Source: Rutpela maculata
Lineage: Eukaryota; Arthropoda; Insecta; Coleoptera; Cerambycidae
Reading direction: 5' to 3'
NCBI GenBank assembly: GCA_936432065.2
Contig: OW386290.2
Span: 136,969,677-137,033,676 of the forward strand
DNA length: 64,000 nucleotides
Part shown: positions 13,201 to 28,200 of the stretch, piece by piece
Position numbering within the stretch: position 1 is the first letter of the stretch
How the letters are laid out: every line of letters starts with the position of its first letter
Notes under the pieces: generated by a model
What the model saw: only the letters and a program-made list of their open reading frames with translations
Database searches by the model: none
Told to the model about the DNA's origin: nothing
Position numbers and translations under genes: made by a program

Positions 13201-16200
13201 GAGTATTGATTGCCAATGATCTGCCATGAAATTAATCAGCCATGACTTCAAAATTAGTTCTCGTAATCTGATTTCGGTTTAAATAATCCCACCTCCGTGA
13301 TTTTCATATTCGTTATAATTTGTAATCACAGAAAGCGAGGCAATTGTAACGGAGGTGAGAATTTTTTAAATTTGAATCTGTTTTAACAGCATTTTAAACT
13401 CTTTAGACCTGCACGACTTTATAGACAGTATTTTATTGCAGGTGACATTAATTTTATCACCATTGGTACATTCTTGTATAATGTGACACCCACATACCGA
13501 ATATCCTCACCTCCGTTAATCTTTTTTGTTTTTTCCGTATATCTCATAAAATACTCATTAGGGATCTCGAAATATGTATTCTAATTTGATTTATTTGCTA
13601 AGTTTATGGTGTTCTTTGCATAATTTTAAATATAGAGCAGCGATTTCGTAAGTCTATCGTGTCGTTTTTTTTTTTTGGCGTAGAACCAGGTGAAACATGT
13701 TAGGTTCCTTTGAGCATGTCACCGGGCATATGAAATCATATTTTACATTTTTTTGTGGTCTCGAACTTTTTAAATCAATAAAAAGTGAAAAAAATGTATT
13801 TTTAAAGAAAATTGTTTTTTTTTGTTTCCACCGCGCCATATCTTTAAAACTATTAAAGGTACCGAAATTTGTTTTGTATCAAATTAAAGGTCACACTGTA
13901 GCGCTTTTACCAATATAAACGGTTTGGGTACAATTCGCACTTTCATTTCTCTAAAAATCAGATAAACTAAAAATATATATTTTATGTATTGAAATCTTCA
14001 CCATTCGATAAATTTTTTTATTTTTGAAAATATTTACATACTTGCAGCGAAGAAAATAAAGCCTAATAATCACTTGCATACTTGCAGCGAAGAAAATAAA
14101 GCCTAATAATCACAAAAGTTTTTGAAACAATATATTTTTTCCTAAAGTTTACCGTTTGGCAACAGCGATTTTTTTTATCAGCGCTAAATGCGAAATTGGG
14201 ACGTAATTAATACACCTCGCATGCTAGTTACAGTAACTAGAGGTTTTAACTTCGGAATAATGTCATACTGAACGGATTTCGTTCATTTTTGGCAGTATAA
14301 TAGTAAATGCTCCACAGAAAAGTTTCTATATTGTGCGGGGGCTTGCTAATTTATAGGGGGTGGATTCCACCCCCTCTAAGGTGGGGTGGCACTTAAAAAA
14401 TATATATGTTTATTGGAGCTGAATAGAATCAAATTTTAAGAAGAAAAGGTTCTATGCAATTTTTCACATAAATTGATAGTTTCCAAGTTATAACGACTTC
14501 AAAATTGCGATTTTAGCTTAAAAAAAAAGGTATTACAAACGGCTTTCGTCAATTTTCTCGAAAGTATTACTTTATCGAAAAAATGTTACAGACCAATTAC
14601 AGAAAGTACAAACTGGGAATGAATTATATTTTTTGTTTATTGATGTAGGATTAATAATTTCGGAGATATTTAAGTTTATATTTGGTAGTGTTCCGAAATT
14701 AAATTTAAAGTTTAAAATGCACTTTTTTCTAAAGCAAGTGCTTTAAATGAGCAAAAAAATTTGAGCATCTAGGTAATGCTACATCTTAACGAAAAACTGT
14801 ATTTGAGATAATTTTTCTAAATTACTGGCTAATTAGATTAACAAAATGGCGACCTTTTTATATAAAAAAAGTATAAATATGCACATTTTTCCGTCACAAC
14901 TTCTTTATTTCTCATGCTACAGGAACGAGTAAAAAATAATTTGAAATCGCAATTAATTGTCTTTGATTTCATTTCTTAGCATGCGTGACGTAGGTGTCAC
15001 AATTTCTGAAATATTTAACATTTAAACTGCATTTTTCGTTTTATAAACGTTCGGACGCCATTTGTAAACTTTCATATCTCCGAAAAACTATTAAATCTAT
15101 GTAAATAAATTAACAAGCGAAATTCATTATCAGTTTATGAGCTTTATTTTTGGTGTCTCCCCATTTTTCAATAAAACTAATATTTATTGAGATATTTGGG
15201 AAAGGAAAAAAATACGTTTCATCGAAAATTCCTTTATAGTTTAAACTGTATTTTTTTCTAAAGCAACTGCTGAATACAAACCAAAAAATTTGAACATCTA
15301 CGTCATGCTATATATTAATGAGGAACAGTGTTTGAAATTCCTTTTTTTAATTACTGGCTAATTACAGTAACAAAATGACGACGTTGTTATTAAAAAAACG
15401 TGTAGACGCACATTGCTTCGGTCATAACTTCTTTGTTTTTTATGATACAGAAACAAATTAAAAAAGAGTTGAAAGCTTAATTAATAACATATTATTCTAC
15501 CTATTAGCACCCTTGACGTGGGTGTCACAGTTTCTGCGATATTTAACTCTCACTCTAAATAATTATCTTATGAACACTTAGATGCCAAATGTAAACTTAA
15601 ATATCTCCGAAATTATTAATCCTACATCAATAAACAAAAAAATATAAATAATTCCCAGTTTATACTTTCTGTAATTGGTCTGCAACATTTTTTCGATAAA
15701 GTAATACTTTTCGAGATACTTGACGAAAGCCGTTCGGAAATACTTTTTTTTTAGTTGAAATCGTAATTTTGAAGTCGTTATAACTTAAAAACTATCAATT
15801 TATGTGAAAAATTGCATAGAACCTTTTCTTCTTAAAATTTGGCTTTACTTCAGATCCAATAAATATATATATTTTTCAAACGCCACCCCCTGTCAGGGGG
15901 TGGCATCCACCCCCTGTAAATTAGCAAGCTTCCGCACAATATAGAAACTTTTCTGTGAAGCATTTACTATTATACTGCCAAAAATGAACGAAATCCGTTC
16001 AATATGACATTTTTCCGAAGTTCTGCATATTTTTTACCTCTAGGTACTGTAGTATGCAGGGTTGGTTAGATTAGTCGCGTAGAAGTGGCGGTTGTCGAAA
16101 ATCATTAAGTATTCATTGTTCGGATAAAAATTGTGACAATCGAAAATGTGCTTGTTTTAAGGAAGGCCTAAAATGTCGCAACGAGTGCAAATGTCGTTCC

Positions 16201-19200
16201 TGTAACAACATTATTAAAGATTTCGAGGCAGATATGAACGAATTAGAATGCTATTAATGTAGGGCTTACATAAACTACATACTACATATTTATCTATCCA
16301 AATAGAAAATTTATTTCAACAATAAAACTCATTTTATGCGTACGTTTTTACTTTCATTCATTTAAAAATGTCTAATAAACTTACTAATTAGATGGATAAT
16401 TAGTAACACTGACTGATATTTATAGATTAGGTATTTATATCTACCTACGTCTTTTTATTATTAAAAGGAGACTATTTAATATTTTACAATTTCTTAATAT
16501 TAACAACATATGATCAATACTACTGTATAATATATGAAATATTGAACAATAATATTGATCCCCTAGATCTTTTGATTACTACTGGTTTTGTACCTATTGA
16601 TATAAGTTAAACTACTACATACACCCCGACCGGAACCGTCAGATCGTTGCAGTCGGCAGGCTTGCTACAGCCGAGCGCGCAAGAATATGACTTTGGCCCG
16701 TTAAAAAAAAATCGCTGACTTAATACTATCAACGGGACTTGAAAAATTTTTATCCTAAAAACTTTTTTCAACTATTGGCTTCAATTTGTACGCAGCATGT
16801 ATATACAAATTTTCATAAATAAATTTTTTTCTCGATTGCCTAAAATTACGCTACTGAAAATAACAAGTTTGAGTTTCCTATTATTTTACCAACTTAAAAA
16901 AAATAAATCGGGTTCACGTGGGACGTTGTTCGAAGCGCTATTGTGTCTACTTTAATCTAAAAAAAAAATAGCTTGATAACACAAATATTTTCAGAGATAT
17001 AGCGGTGGAGACGTTAAAAAACATATTTCATTAAAAATCATTTTTTTTGAGTTTTTCCGAAATAAAAAAGTTCTCAACCACCAAAAAATGTCGTAAAAAA
17101 TGGTTTCGTGTACACGATTATCTTACTAAAGAATCCCACTAAGTCTGGTTTGGTTCTAGGCCGGTTTTTTTTTTTCCGAAAACTAAGCGACTTTACTTCC
17201 AGATTTTACTCTACTAATAGCATTTAACAAAATTAAATTAAAACTTAAAATAGTTCGAATTTTATTGGAACGACTCATCTAAAGGATTTAAAAGCAGATG
17301 TTTAAAATTTCCTTAAAAAGTAGCACATTTTTTTTTCAATATAGCTTAGCAGATCTTCAAAACTATTCAACATAAACAAGTTATTTAAATTTTAATGATT
17401 TACAATTGGACACATAATGAACACATCATTTTTTTTTCTTTTTTCCGCCGCTCCATTTTTGAAATATATTAGTTTATTTCATTTCACTTTCGCACTAATA
17501 CGTCACCCCGTTTCCTTTCTCAAACGTCATTTGCTAAAAGAAATGCATTCTAAATTATTTTTACGACTTCCACCGGTGCATATTTTATATTATTTATTTT
17601 ATTTATTTTAAGTCTAATTTACAGCGTATCCAACGGTGAAAACCAATTACTTGGTAGGATATGAACCATAAATATTAAAGTTAATAATTATTCGAAATAG
17701 CTTCATTAAAAATACAGGGAAAATTATAACAATGACGTAGAAACGGGATTGTATGCGTAATTAAAATATGAAGGTATGTAGGAGGCAATAATTAAAATAG
17801 CTGCAACATATATAAAGTAACGATATTTATTTATAATTTACTTTTTCTACGACTGTAAAAAAAAAATAGTGCATTGTGTATCTCGTGGTAAAAACAGTAC
17901 ATTCCCGGACGACGATGTAAAGCATTGAAGTCCGGGAATGTAGTTTTACTACGAGGTATACATACTACTTTTTCTGAAGTCGCAATCAATATTATTGTAA
18001 ATATGTAAAAATAAAAAAATATGTACATATTAAAATATATATAAAAAACAGTCCGGGATAGCCACTTTCCCGGCTGGGTCGGGAAATAAAAAATAGTCCG
18101 GGAAAGTTTACTTTTCCGGCCTAGGCTGGGAGGGCAACTTTCCTGGACTATTTTCTGATAGTTGCTTGGTAACAGATTAAAATACTAGAATAGCGTATTT
18201 TGGGATCTGAAATTGCGCCGAAAAAATAGACATTCTTGATCGATTTCAAAAAAACTACTTGTTTCATTATTTTTCATGCGTAAAACATACGTTTATAGTA
18301 ACAGTGAGAAAAAAGTAAGAAGCGTGGAAAAAAGTAACATTATTTCACTCTGACGCATAGCCAAATCAAAACAATTGAATTTGTTTCGCAATTTTCGCTT
18401 TAGAAATGTCAAATTATATATTTGTGTTTGGCGTATAAGGTAATTGTATTATTTATTTAAATATGGAAATTGAGGATAAAAATAGAAAAAAAATAAATGA
18501 AACTCGTGCATAAAATGTCTTTTTTCCCTCAGGAGTTGCCAAACTTCCCTCTCGTGAAAAAAAACACCACTTTATGTACTTGTTGCATAATGAAGGACAA
18601 GCTCAGAAAAATAATGAGATAATTAAACTATTAATAAAAATGTTAAAAAATAACGGTCCCGGGATCGATCCCTGAGGAACACCAGACAGAACAAATTTGG
18701 CTGAGATGAAGCTTAGTGTATTCTGTGACAAACTATATTTATCTAGCTTACGAAGCAATACACTATGATTGAGTCCATCGAATGTTTTGGAAAAATCAAT
18801 ATACTAAGTCTATCTGACTTTGATCCTCCAAAACTTTCAATATATACTGAGTGATGCATATTTTTGTCGTTGTCAAGCTACCCCTCATAAAGCCATGCTG
18901 GTTTATATAACACAGTTTTTTACATGTTTCGTATCCAAGTCCCCCACTACCACCCCCTCACTATTATTAGAGGGGGTGGTAGTAGGATGCCAAAAAAAAA
19001 AAAAAATGAGGCCATTGGCTCTTTTACAGGGTTATTCATTATATATTGACCCCCTTTATTTCTGTTATTATTGGAATAAAAAAAGTATCGTATAAAAGTT
19101 GTAGGGTTGTATACATATTTTTTTAAATGCAATTAAAAAAATCAATTGCTTGCATAGATCGATTGATATAACAATGAAGGTTGTTTTTAAATGGAAAACC

Positions 19201-22200
19201 CTGTATGTTTTTACATATTCTTTTGGACCTTTTTTCCCTGATTTTAAAGCTTTGATAAATTATAAGAATAAAAATAAAATCCTGAGATGAACAATATTTT
19301 ATAACTATTATATGGTTATAATTCACTTTGTCCTTTAAATACCCCCACAAAAATGCATCCAAAGGTGTTAAATCGGGGATGTTTGGTGACCATGAAATCG
19401 GTCTACCGGATTGTTTAATTATTTTATTATTTTTTATTTTTTTATATATTTGAAATCAGGGAAAAAAGATATAAAAGAATATGTAATAACATACAGGTTT
19501 TCCATTTAAAAAACAGCCTTCATTGTTATATCACGTGACCTACAACTTTTATATGAAACTTTTTTTATTTCCAATAATAACAGAAATAAAGGGGGCGTCA
19601 ATATATAATAAACAACCCTGTACACACACTAAATTACATTTTTTTTGCCTCCTTTAATAATAGAGTGGTAGAGGTAGTGAGGTGGCTGATGCCAAAAAAT
19701 TTTCGAGACCTTGGCTTCTCGTAGATATACTAAATCCCAATTTTATGGACTCTTACTTGCTTGATTTATCTATTTACCCCCATTTATCTCCTAACTCTTC
19801 AACAGAATAGGATCAAAATATAATCTAGTTCCAGATCTCGTAATAATACATACGTGCACCAAACAAGCCAATACCATAAACTGTTCCAAAGTAGTCATAC
19901 GTGCATACGCACAAAAAAGTTAAAGACAGATATAATTTTTTTTGCCCAAACTTAAAATCTCGACGGTTCATGATATTCTAAGCCTATTCGAACAAAAAAA
20001 AATTAGATTATTTTTACCGTTACTATATTTCTACGATGTGGAAGTAATTACAGATTACTGTTATAGGGAGATAGTTCTCTATGTTATGTAGATTTTCTTT
20101 TTTAAAACAGGACATATACGCGATACTTCCAAATTTCGGGGATTGTATTTGAAGTTATACCTAGTTTAAAAATTATTCCACATCCATGTAGATGATGTGA
20201 CAAAAAAATTAATATGTTAATGTATGTACGTCTCAAAATTTGTTCGGCATCCAGTCACCCGTACTATCAGCCCCCTTAACAACCCACACCTTATCATTAA
20301 GGATAGAATTTTGCAGAGTGAGAGGGAAATATACGTTTATTTTCGGTTTATTATAAATTAAAAACCAAACATAGTATAATCTTTAAAACTGTTTTAAATA
20401 ATTGCTATTATTCTAACGAATACATCTATTTTTTTTTTATTGTAAATTTCTGTTGTACGTGAATATCGTAGTTTGTCAATGAAAATAGTTCCTAATTTCA
20501 TTATTAGAGTATGGCATTTGACTATATACAAAATTTATGATAAAAACTGTATAAGGTTGTATTCCTTCGAGCAATGGAAAGTACCTATCTGAAATTTTAA
20601 AGATTATACCATTTATGATTTTTTTAAATAATATTTATAATAAACCAAAAATAAACGCATATTTCCTCTCACTCTGCAAAATCCTATCCTTAATGGGGGT
20701 TAAAAATAAAATTGTGATTTAGGGTGTATACAAGAACCAAAGGCCTCAAAATTGGTATCAGCCACCTTCTCTAACCACCCTCTACGCCATTATTAAAGCA
20801 GGTAAGAAAAAATTGTGATTTCGTGTGTGTAGAAGAACCAAAGGCCTAATTTTTTTTTTAGCATCAGCTACCCCACTATCGTGTGGCATATCGTTTTATG
20901 GGTTTTTTAGGTAGAACATGTAAAATATTATATTATTAAAGTTCTATGAACAATTATTTCCACATAGTGGGGTGCAAATAGATTATGAAAATTTTTTTCG
21001 TTATAAGAGACTTGGATAGGAAATTTGGATGTAGAAGTAGTGATTCCATAGGCAGCAGTTTTTTTTTTTTGGTTTAGCTAATAAGAGAGCACGATCACGA
21101 ATTTAAAAAGCTAGAATTTCATGTGGACCTCCTATGGTCCTATTTGCCTTCAGTCTTTTTATGCAATTCAAAGTATCATCATCTGTGGGAGAGCTAATAT
21201 TTAGTTTCATTCAGTAATGCCACTAATGCCTCATTGGGAATATTACGTCATCAACATCTGACATATATGCGGTTTTGCATAACGTTGCAGTCCTCTACGA
21301 CTGAGTTACTACTATGTTGTAACACCTGATTATTGAATATCATATTGTGGGATCAAAATTTCTTAGGTTCATTCTTAATATTTTCTTCGGTAGATATTAG
21401 GGTTTGCAATATCGGTTAGCCGGTTAACCGGACAAAAAACACGTGATAATAATTACATACAGAGTGACTAGTGACTGTCCTAACACTGAGAACTTTTAAC
21501 AATAAATAATATTATAGAAATAAAACCCAAACACCGAGCACTAAGAAAAAGTAAGAGAGACATTGGCAATATCTTGCGACAGGAAGACCGAAGACACCCC
21601 CCGATCCTTGGGGACAATGTTATTGGCTATACTTTCAAAATGGCGTCCGTTTATAAGAAAAAATTGCAAGTGTTGTTTTTGTCATTTAACTCAAAAATTA
21701 AAAAAAGATGGAGAAAAACTATCTGCACAAAAAACAAAGTGTATAAAATTTTCTACAATTTTGTTCCTATACAATATTTGGATAGGAGTTACCATTTTCC
21801 AGATAAATGATTCAGCTCTTAAAATAAAATATAAAATTCAATATAAAACGTAAGTAACACCTCATTCGCTTTCAGATTCACAATCGCTGTCTCCCGATAC
21901 ATCGAATATTTCTTCCAAGTCTTCTTCCTCTATTGCTTCATTTATATCGTTATCATCCTCACTTTCGTCTATTATGATTTGATTTGGAATCATCTCCTGC
22001 ACGTACAGCTGGGGTGTGCTCCCCGACTATATGTTATTACCAGTTCTTATTAACTTATCGACCGACCTACCAGTGTGGTGAGGAAGGGCATCTTCAGCTG
22101 GTGGTATTCTATGCACTTTCAGACGACTAACGGATGCAGCTTCGAAAAACTAACCCTTTTAACGGGCTCTTTTTAAAAAATATTTTAGTTTAAGATTAGG

Positions 22201-25200
22201 CATTTACTAAATACCCTATTTGAGTTTATGTTTATAGTAATTTTTATTTAAATTGATGTTGTTATTTACAGAATATTTATTTACTTAAATGTATTTAAAC
22301 GTATATAAAAATGTTCTTTTTTACATGAAAAAAAAAAACAATTGCCATTTTCGCCACCCTAATCATTCATTCTAAAAATTATCGATAAATACCGGTTAAC
22401 TGGTTATTTGCATTTTTATTTACCGATTTACCGGTTATTAAAATTTCCGGTAAATTGCAAACCCTAGTAGATATTATAAAATTTTTGCGACCAGTGAAAT
22501 TGTCAGTTTTTAATTTCGATCTCATTATCAGATTCATTGCAAAGCTTCGATAGTTTTTGTTTAACATCACGAATAATTTCCTTGTTAAACCACGTTTGGC
22601 GTCATTATTTGGTGATATCATACCGTTAGAAGAAAATAAGGAAAATACTGTGAAAGGAATTTTATTAACAAGTTTGACTTGCTCTTAAAAAATACCCATT
22701 TAACGTCGAACGGATTAACATCGTGAAAGTAAAAGATGAATACGTACTTACATACTTAGGTGAAGTTTCTAAAACACGTAATCCATTCATATTTATCCAC
22801 AGGTAATTATTCTTGTGGTTATATGTTTTAAATTGGTTATATATAAAAAACCTGATTAAATTATAGTTCGCTGAGATTAACGATGTGTCGGTGTCATAGC
22901 CTTTGCACTGGATATATAAATTCTGTCAATAAATATAGTATAATATATCGTGTCTCAATGAAAATTATCCATCTCAAATGTCTACTCAAAAATGTAAGAA
23001 ATGCAAACATTAGACTAGTCGGCAGGGTTTTCAAGTTTACATTAAATGCAAAAATTCTCAAATTTTCAAACACACGAAGAATGTGCAGAATGCAACTCTG
23101 TGAGAACTTTAAGAAATGTTGCAATTTTTCAATTCTAAGAAAACTAGCTAATCTACACAATAACCATTTTCTGCGACATTGCCTTCTACCGCAACTGAGA
23201 CGTGAATTCAGAACAGATAACAGCGATTGGCCATGTTGTCTCACCCAACAGTGGACTAGTCCATCGTTACCGTCTCGGTAAGATATTAAAGCGCCACTGA
23301 ACGTGCATACCCTAGTCAGGATTCGAACCTGGGACTCCGTGGTCTCAAGCTAACCGCATAAACACTGAGCCAGTAATTATAATAATATGATAATAATTTC
23401 CATTTAACAATTTGTATTAGACTGTTTATGGTAAACAGTTACTGCTAGACATTTTGAACTCTTCATATATTACCAAATTGATTGTGGGTACTTCTAATGT
23501 TAAATTATTTCTAGTTTTGTAGGCGGAATTATTGTTTAAAGTACTGAAACCGCTTAGTTCAGACTTAATAGCAAGTGGCAATTTAAAATATATGGTAGAG
23601 GTAGCACTCCTAGTTCTTCAAATATTTTTCTATAACTAGCTTTAGTACCCTTTTCATTTCTAAGCCAGTCAGGTTTATTTATATCTTAATGACTCACAAG
23701 GTCTGCATTGAAGTGTTTAGGTCCATGAAAAGTCGACATTTGTCGGCAAATTTATGGCGAGGGCAATAAATTATTGAAGTATGGCCATAATATCCTCTAT
23801 AAACATTTCAGTAAATTATTTTTTAACCATTATAAGAATATTCAAATGAATTTAATTTAGATTGTACCCGAAATAATCAATGACGTATTGTTCGTAAAGT
23901 ACGGTCATATAAATTTCTGTTAATTTTCAAATAATTTTTTTCATAAATATTAAAAATACTCAAACGAATTTAATATAAATGAAACCCGTAATAATCAAAT
24001 GCATTACTCTTAAAGTATGGTCATAATATTTTCTAAGGTAAATTATCAAGTGAGGTTTTTCGGGTCAAAATTACTCTCGTTGTTAAGTGAAAAATTCTAC
24101 ATAGAGTGGTACATATGGACGTAACAACAATTAAGTGATGTAGCTAATATTTAATTTATACGGGTGGTTAAATCTTTCAGAGCAAAGAAGTGAAAAATAG
24201 GATGACAAATACCGTTGCTAAGTGAAAAATTTTATTTAGAGTGGTACATATTAGAATAACACCTGTAATAATCAAATGCATTACTCTTAAAGTATGGTCA
24301 TAATATTTTATTAGGTAAATTATCAAATTAATGGGGTTTTTAAAGTCAAAATTACGCTCGTTAAGTGGAAAATTCTACACAGAGTGGTACATATTAGCAT
24401 AACAACAAGTAATATAGCTAAAATTTAATTAACATGGAAATAAATCTCTTAGTGCAAAGAATTGAAAATCAGGGCAACAAGGACCGTTGTTAAGTGAAAA
24501 ATTTTACATAGACTGGTACATATTAGCGTAACAACAATTAAGTGATATAGCTAATATTTAATTAACACGGGTGATTAAATCTCTCAGTGCAAAGAAGTGA
24601 AAAACAGGGTGTCCCCGATTTTTACCACTTAAATTATTTATACCTTATGTACTGGTAAGGCTATGGTAAGGCCTCCGGCTAGTGTCGTAAACATACCCTC
24701 GCGAGTAATTGCCATCATTATATGCTCGCTGAATAATAAACTGTTATACTTTCTTGTGGAATACCCTACGCGATGATCCTATAAGGTATTACTGAGTGAA
24801 AATGCGCAAAATAGTGCACTAACAATACATTCCTCTTAATCACTTTTCGCAGCTGATTTATTACGTAATACATGAGTGCAATTTTCTAACATCTTGTCTC
24901 GATATGGGAACTCTAAGTACAATTATTTAATCTGTAGAGCCTAAAAATTTTGTGTTATTCTCTTGTTCTAATTAAACTATGATCAAGTGGCTTTCTGGTC
25001 AAATTAAAACTTAAAGCTAATGATTTTTTTTTTTAATATTATATGTGTAAACCAGGTACAGCTTCCTGAAATTGTAAGTTGACTTCCTTAACAAAAGAAT
25101 TCGCATGTCTTTGATTCACAAAAATGGTAGTATCATTAGCATACAAGACAGAATTTAAAAAAAATCCTTTACATCAATAACATATAAAAGCGGCCCTAAA

Positions 25201-28200
25201 ATGGACCCCTGTGATACTCCAATAAAAGACGATAACAATTTAGATTTGTGACCTTTGCTTCAAGATAAAAAGTAACCCATATTTGAGCTATTCCTCGTAT
25301 ACCGTATGTTTGAAGTTTATTTAAGAGGATTTTATGATCTACTACGAAGATACCAACTATTTTTTTTTTCTCTTGCAAATGTTTATATAAAGTTATTTAG
25401 AGTTGACAAACCTTCACGAATTTCAAAATGAAGTTATATTTATCAAAAAACTTATAATACGTTGTAATACGTTTTTTTCAAGAATTTTTGAACTTAATAA
25501 AGATATGTGCCTAAAATTTTCAGTTCTTATTTTGTCACCAGATTTATGTTATGGTATGATCTTAGTAATTTTCAATTTTTCGTAGTATTTTATTATGTTT
25601 TCTTAATATTAACTATTATTAAAGCGCGACAGCTATGGTGAATGTAAGTGCTTTTTGTCGCCTACTTAGAAGTTTACTAATAGCGTTTTTAATTTACTCC
25701 AAACTAAGTCACAGATTATTATCAGTGCAAGTTTTACAAACTAATGTTAATAAAGATATTACTGAGAGTCTCATTATTGTACACTTTGCAGCGAAATTAC
25801 TACTTTCTACATCCTTCCGTGTGTTTTACAGTCGAAGTTACAAAAAGGTTTCTTATCGTCTTATTTAATTTAGGTGTATTCCATTAATTTATGTGAAAAC
25901 CGGTTCGAAAGATCAAAACTATTTAAACGCAGGAAAACTTTTGTCTTCCGTTTTCCCCTCCTTTCTAAACACGTGTCATTTAACCATTGGTTGCAGTTCG
26001 TTTGTAGTATTGCATTACACCACTCTTTGCGTTCATAGACATGATTGTAAAGTAGATTAATTTGCGATGGTAGTTTGTCGGAGGAAGTTAAGGTTAAAAG
26101 GAAGCAAAACATTCGCACGGACTTAAATCGATCGTGGTACACACAGCGTACGAGAAACAGTATAATAAGGAAAACCAATCATCTCTGCCAAGCACAGAGG
26201 AGATGCCATTGGACCAAGTTTAAGGTCTTATTATATAAAGTTAATGTTCTCATTTAGTAATTGTGTTGTTACCAAGAGGTTCTTTAATGAAGTAATGCAA
26301 TCTTTGATCATTCGCGGGGACGTAGTTCAGTGGATTGGTCAAAACCAGCGGTAGATTATATTAAACATGAAAGGGGCCCTAAGATCGATCTTTGTGCCAT
26401 ACCAATTTCCAATAAATTTGTCAAATTCAGTCATTGGTCAGTAGTAACTATTTCATTTCTTTGGTGATCTCAAATATTAACGGTATTAAAGCTGTTAAAT
26501 TCCATTTCAAAACATGTTCCCTTATTCTTGATTTGTGTATTACGTAAGTGCTTGTAATATGTGAATATTTATCGAAAAGTTAAAAAGTTTGTCATATTGA
26601 ATATAATTTTTTTCCACTGACAGTTACCACAAAAACACGTCTTGCAAGGACGTGTCCTATATTTAAAATGCCTGAATTTAGTTCATATAAGGTCCAAACA
26701 TTCTTAATTGCACTTTTGAATGGATATAGAATTGAAAATATTTGATAATAGAAAAAAAATATATTTACCTAGAAAACTCTCGTCTCTTATTTCAAATATG
26801 TAGTTATCGCTCAAATTCAGGACTTGCAAATGTTTACCAACGTAGTCCAAAGTCTCAGGTACGAAGTCCAATCGGTTTGAAGCCAGATTTAGTTCCACCA
26901 GACCGTTTAAATTTTTGATTGCATCCCCGACCAGTTCAGTAAGATCATTGTGAGCTAGATTTAATACCTGAAACACAATTTTTCAAATGTAAAAACAACC
27001 GCTTATTCTTTGTTGGGCAGTTATTCTTTTAATCTGCGAAAGTAGTTTAGTTCTTGGAATGGTGTTCACAATAAAAGAGGATTTGTTTACGCGTATTATA
27101 TTATAAGTTACAAAAAGAAAGAGGTAGGCTAATATGCAGATGAAACAACATAATGATATCTTTGCAGGACGTGATTTCGTTAGCGGTTGATTGAGCTTAT
27201 TTTATACAGGGTTTTCGAACATTGCGGCACTCAGAGCTCTAGTTCATTAATTCAAAGATCTAATGACGTGTATTTTTTTAACACGCAGCTCGTTAATTGG
27301 GTCTTTAACTTGGTGTATACCTAATTTATAAAATATAAATAAATATATATGTAAAAAAACAGGTCAATCGATTAAAATCAAAATTTTGAAAAACCAAAAA
27401 AATACGAACTTACTACTTTTTCGTATTTGGAAATAAATTGGGGGAATCGAGACTATAAAAATTAAGTCATTTTTGGACCACCCTCATATGTATGTGTAAT
27501 AGTAAATTAATAACAATAAATTTTTTTAAATATGGGCACAATACAAAAGAAGAATGAACAGATATCATAATAATAATACAGAATGTAACATATTTGGATA
27601 AGCAATATTTACACTATTTAATTACACATTTTCCATTGTAAATCAAAAGTTAGGACTTTACGAACGAATAAACACTGAAAACACTTATTTTATAACGCTG
27701 CTGTCGAGAGTAAAAAAAGGTTCTGGCGTCTCTACATGTCGAACATGAAAATCGTGACGTAATATCCGTTTTTCTGCGTATATAAAGTTACACTGTTTTA
27801 AATTCAATTCTATGCGAAATGCAACATATTTCATTGGGACTAATGATAAAAAAACTATTATTATAACAAAGAATATTCTTTAATTTTATCGATATTGAAA
27901 TTTTAGCGCGTTCCCTATTGTTTCAGATGAAGTTTTTGTAATATGAAAAACAAACTTGTGTTTTTTGTATATGGTATAATTTCCTTGTCTCACCCAGTAC
28001 ACCTCTCGCCAAAACAATTAAATCAAAAGTAAAAACATCTCAGTATGCATGTATACGACACCCTTATTTGCATTTATTAATAACATTTAGCAGCTAAAAA
28101 ACGTATCAAGCCGCTGACGGTTTGTTAAATTGATTTATCAATTCATATTTTTTTTTATCTCTTTCATTAAAAGTCTGATGAGATGTTTAATTTGACGGAT

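Larger units (their letters stand above)
18930..21070. repeat. Degenerate palindromic element, second copy, with two nested insertions
   Basis: Shares landmarks with 5131-6572: TACACACACTAAATTACAT, GCTGATGCCAAAAAATTTT, GATATTCTAAGCC, and the terminal GTAGTGATTCCATAGGCAGC. It is split by an AACCCTG-ended element (19027-19620) and a TTAA-flanked element (20301-20689), both at positions uninterrupted in the first copy. Confidence 0.65.

Noticed and set aside
22883..23281. Overlapping 132- and 116-codon frames on opposite strands
   Set aside because: Mirror frames in SINE-like DNA without family features.
23319..23376. tRNA gene on the minus strand
   Set aside because: Good A and B boxes, but the 5' and 3' acceptor halves do not pair and a SINE body follows.
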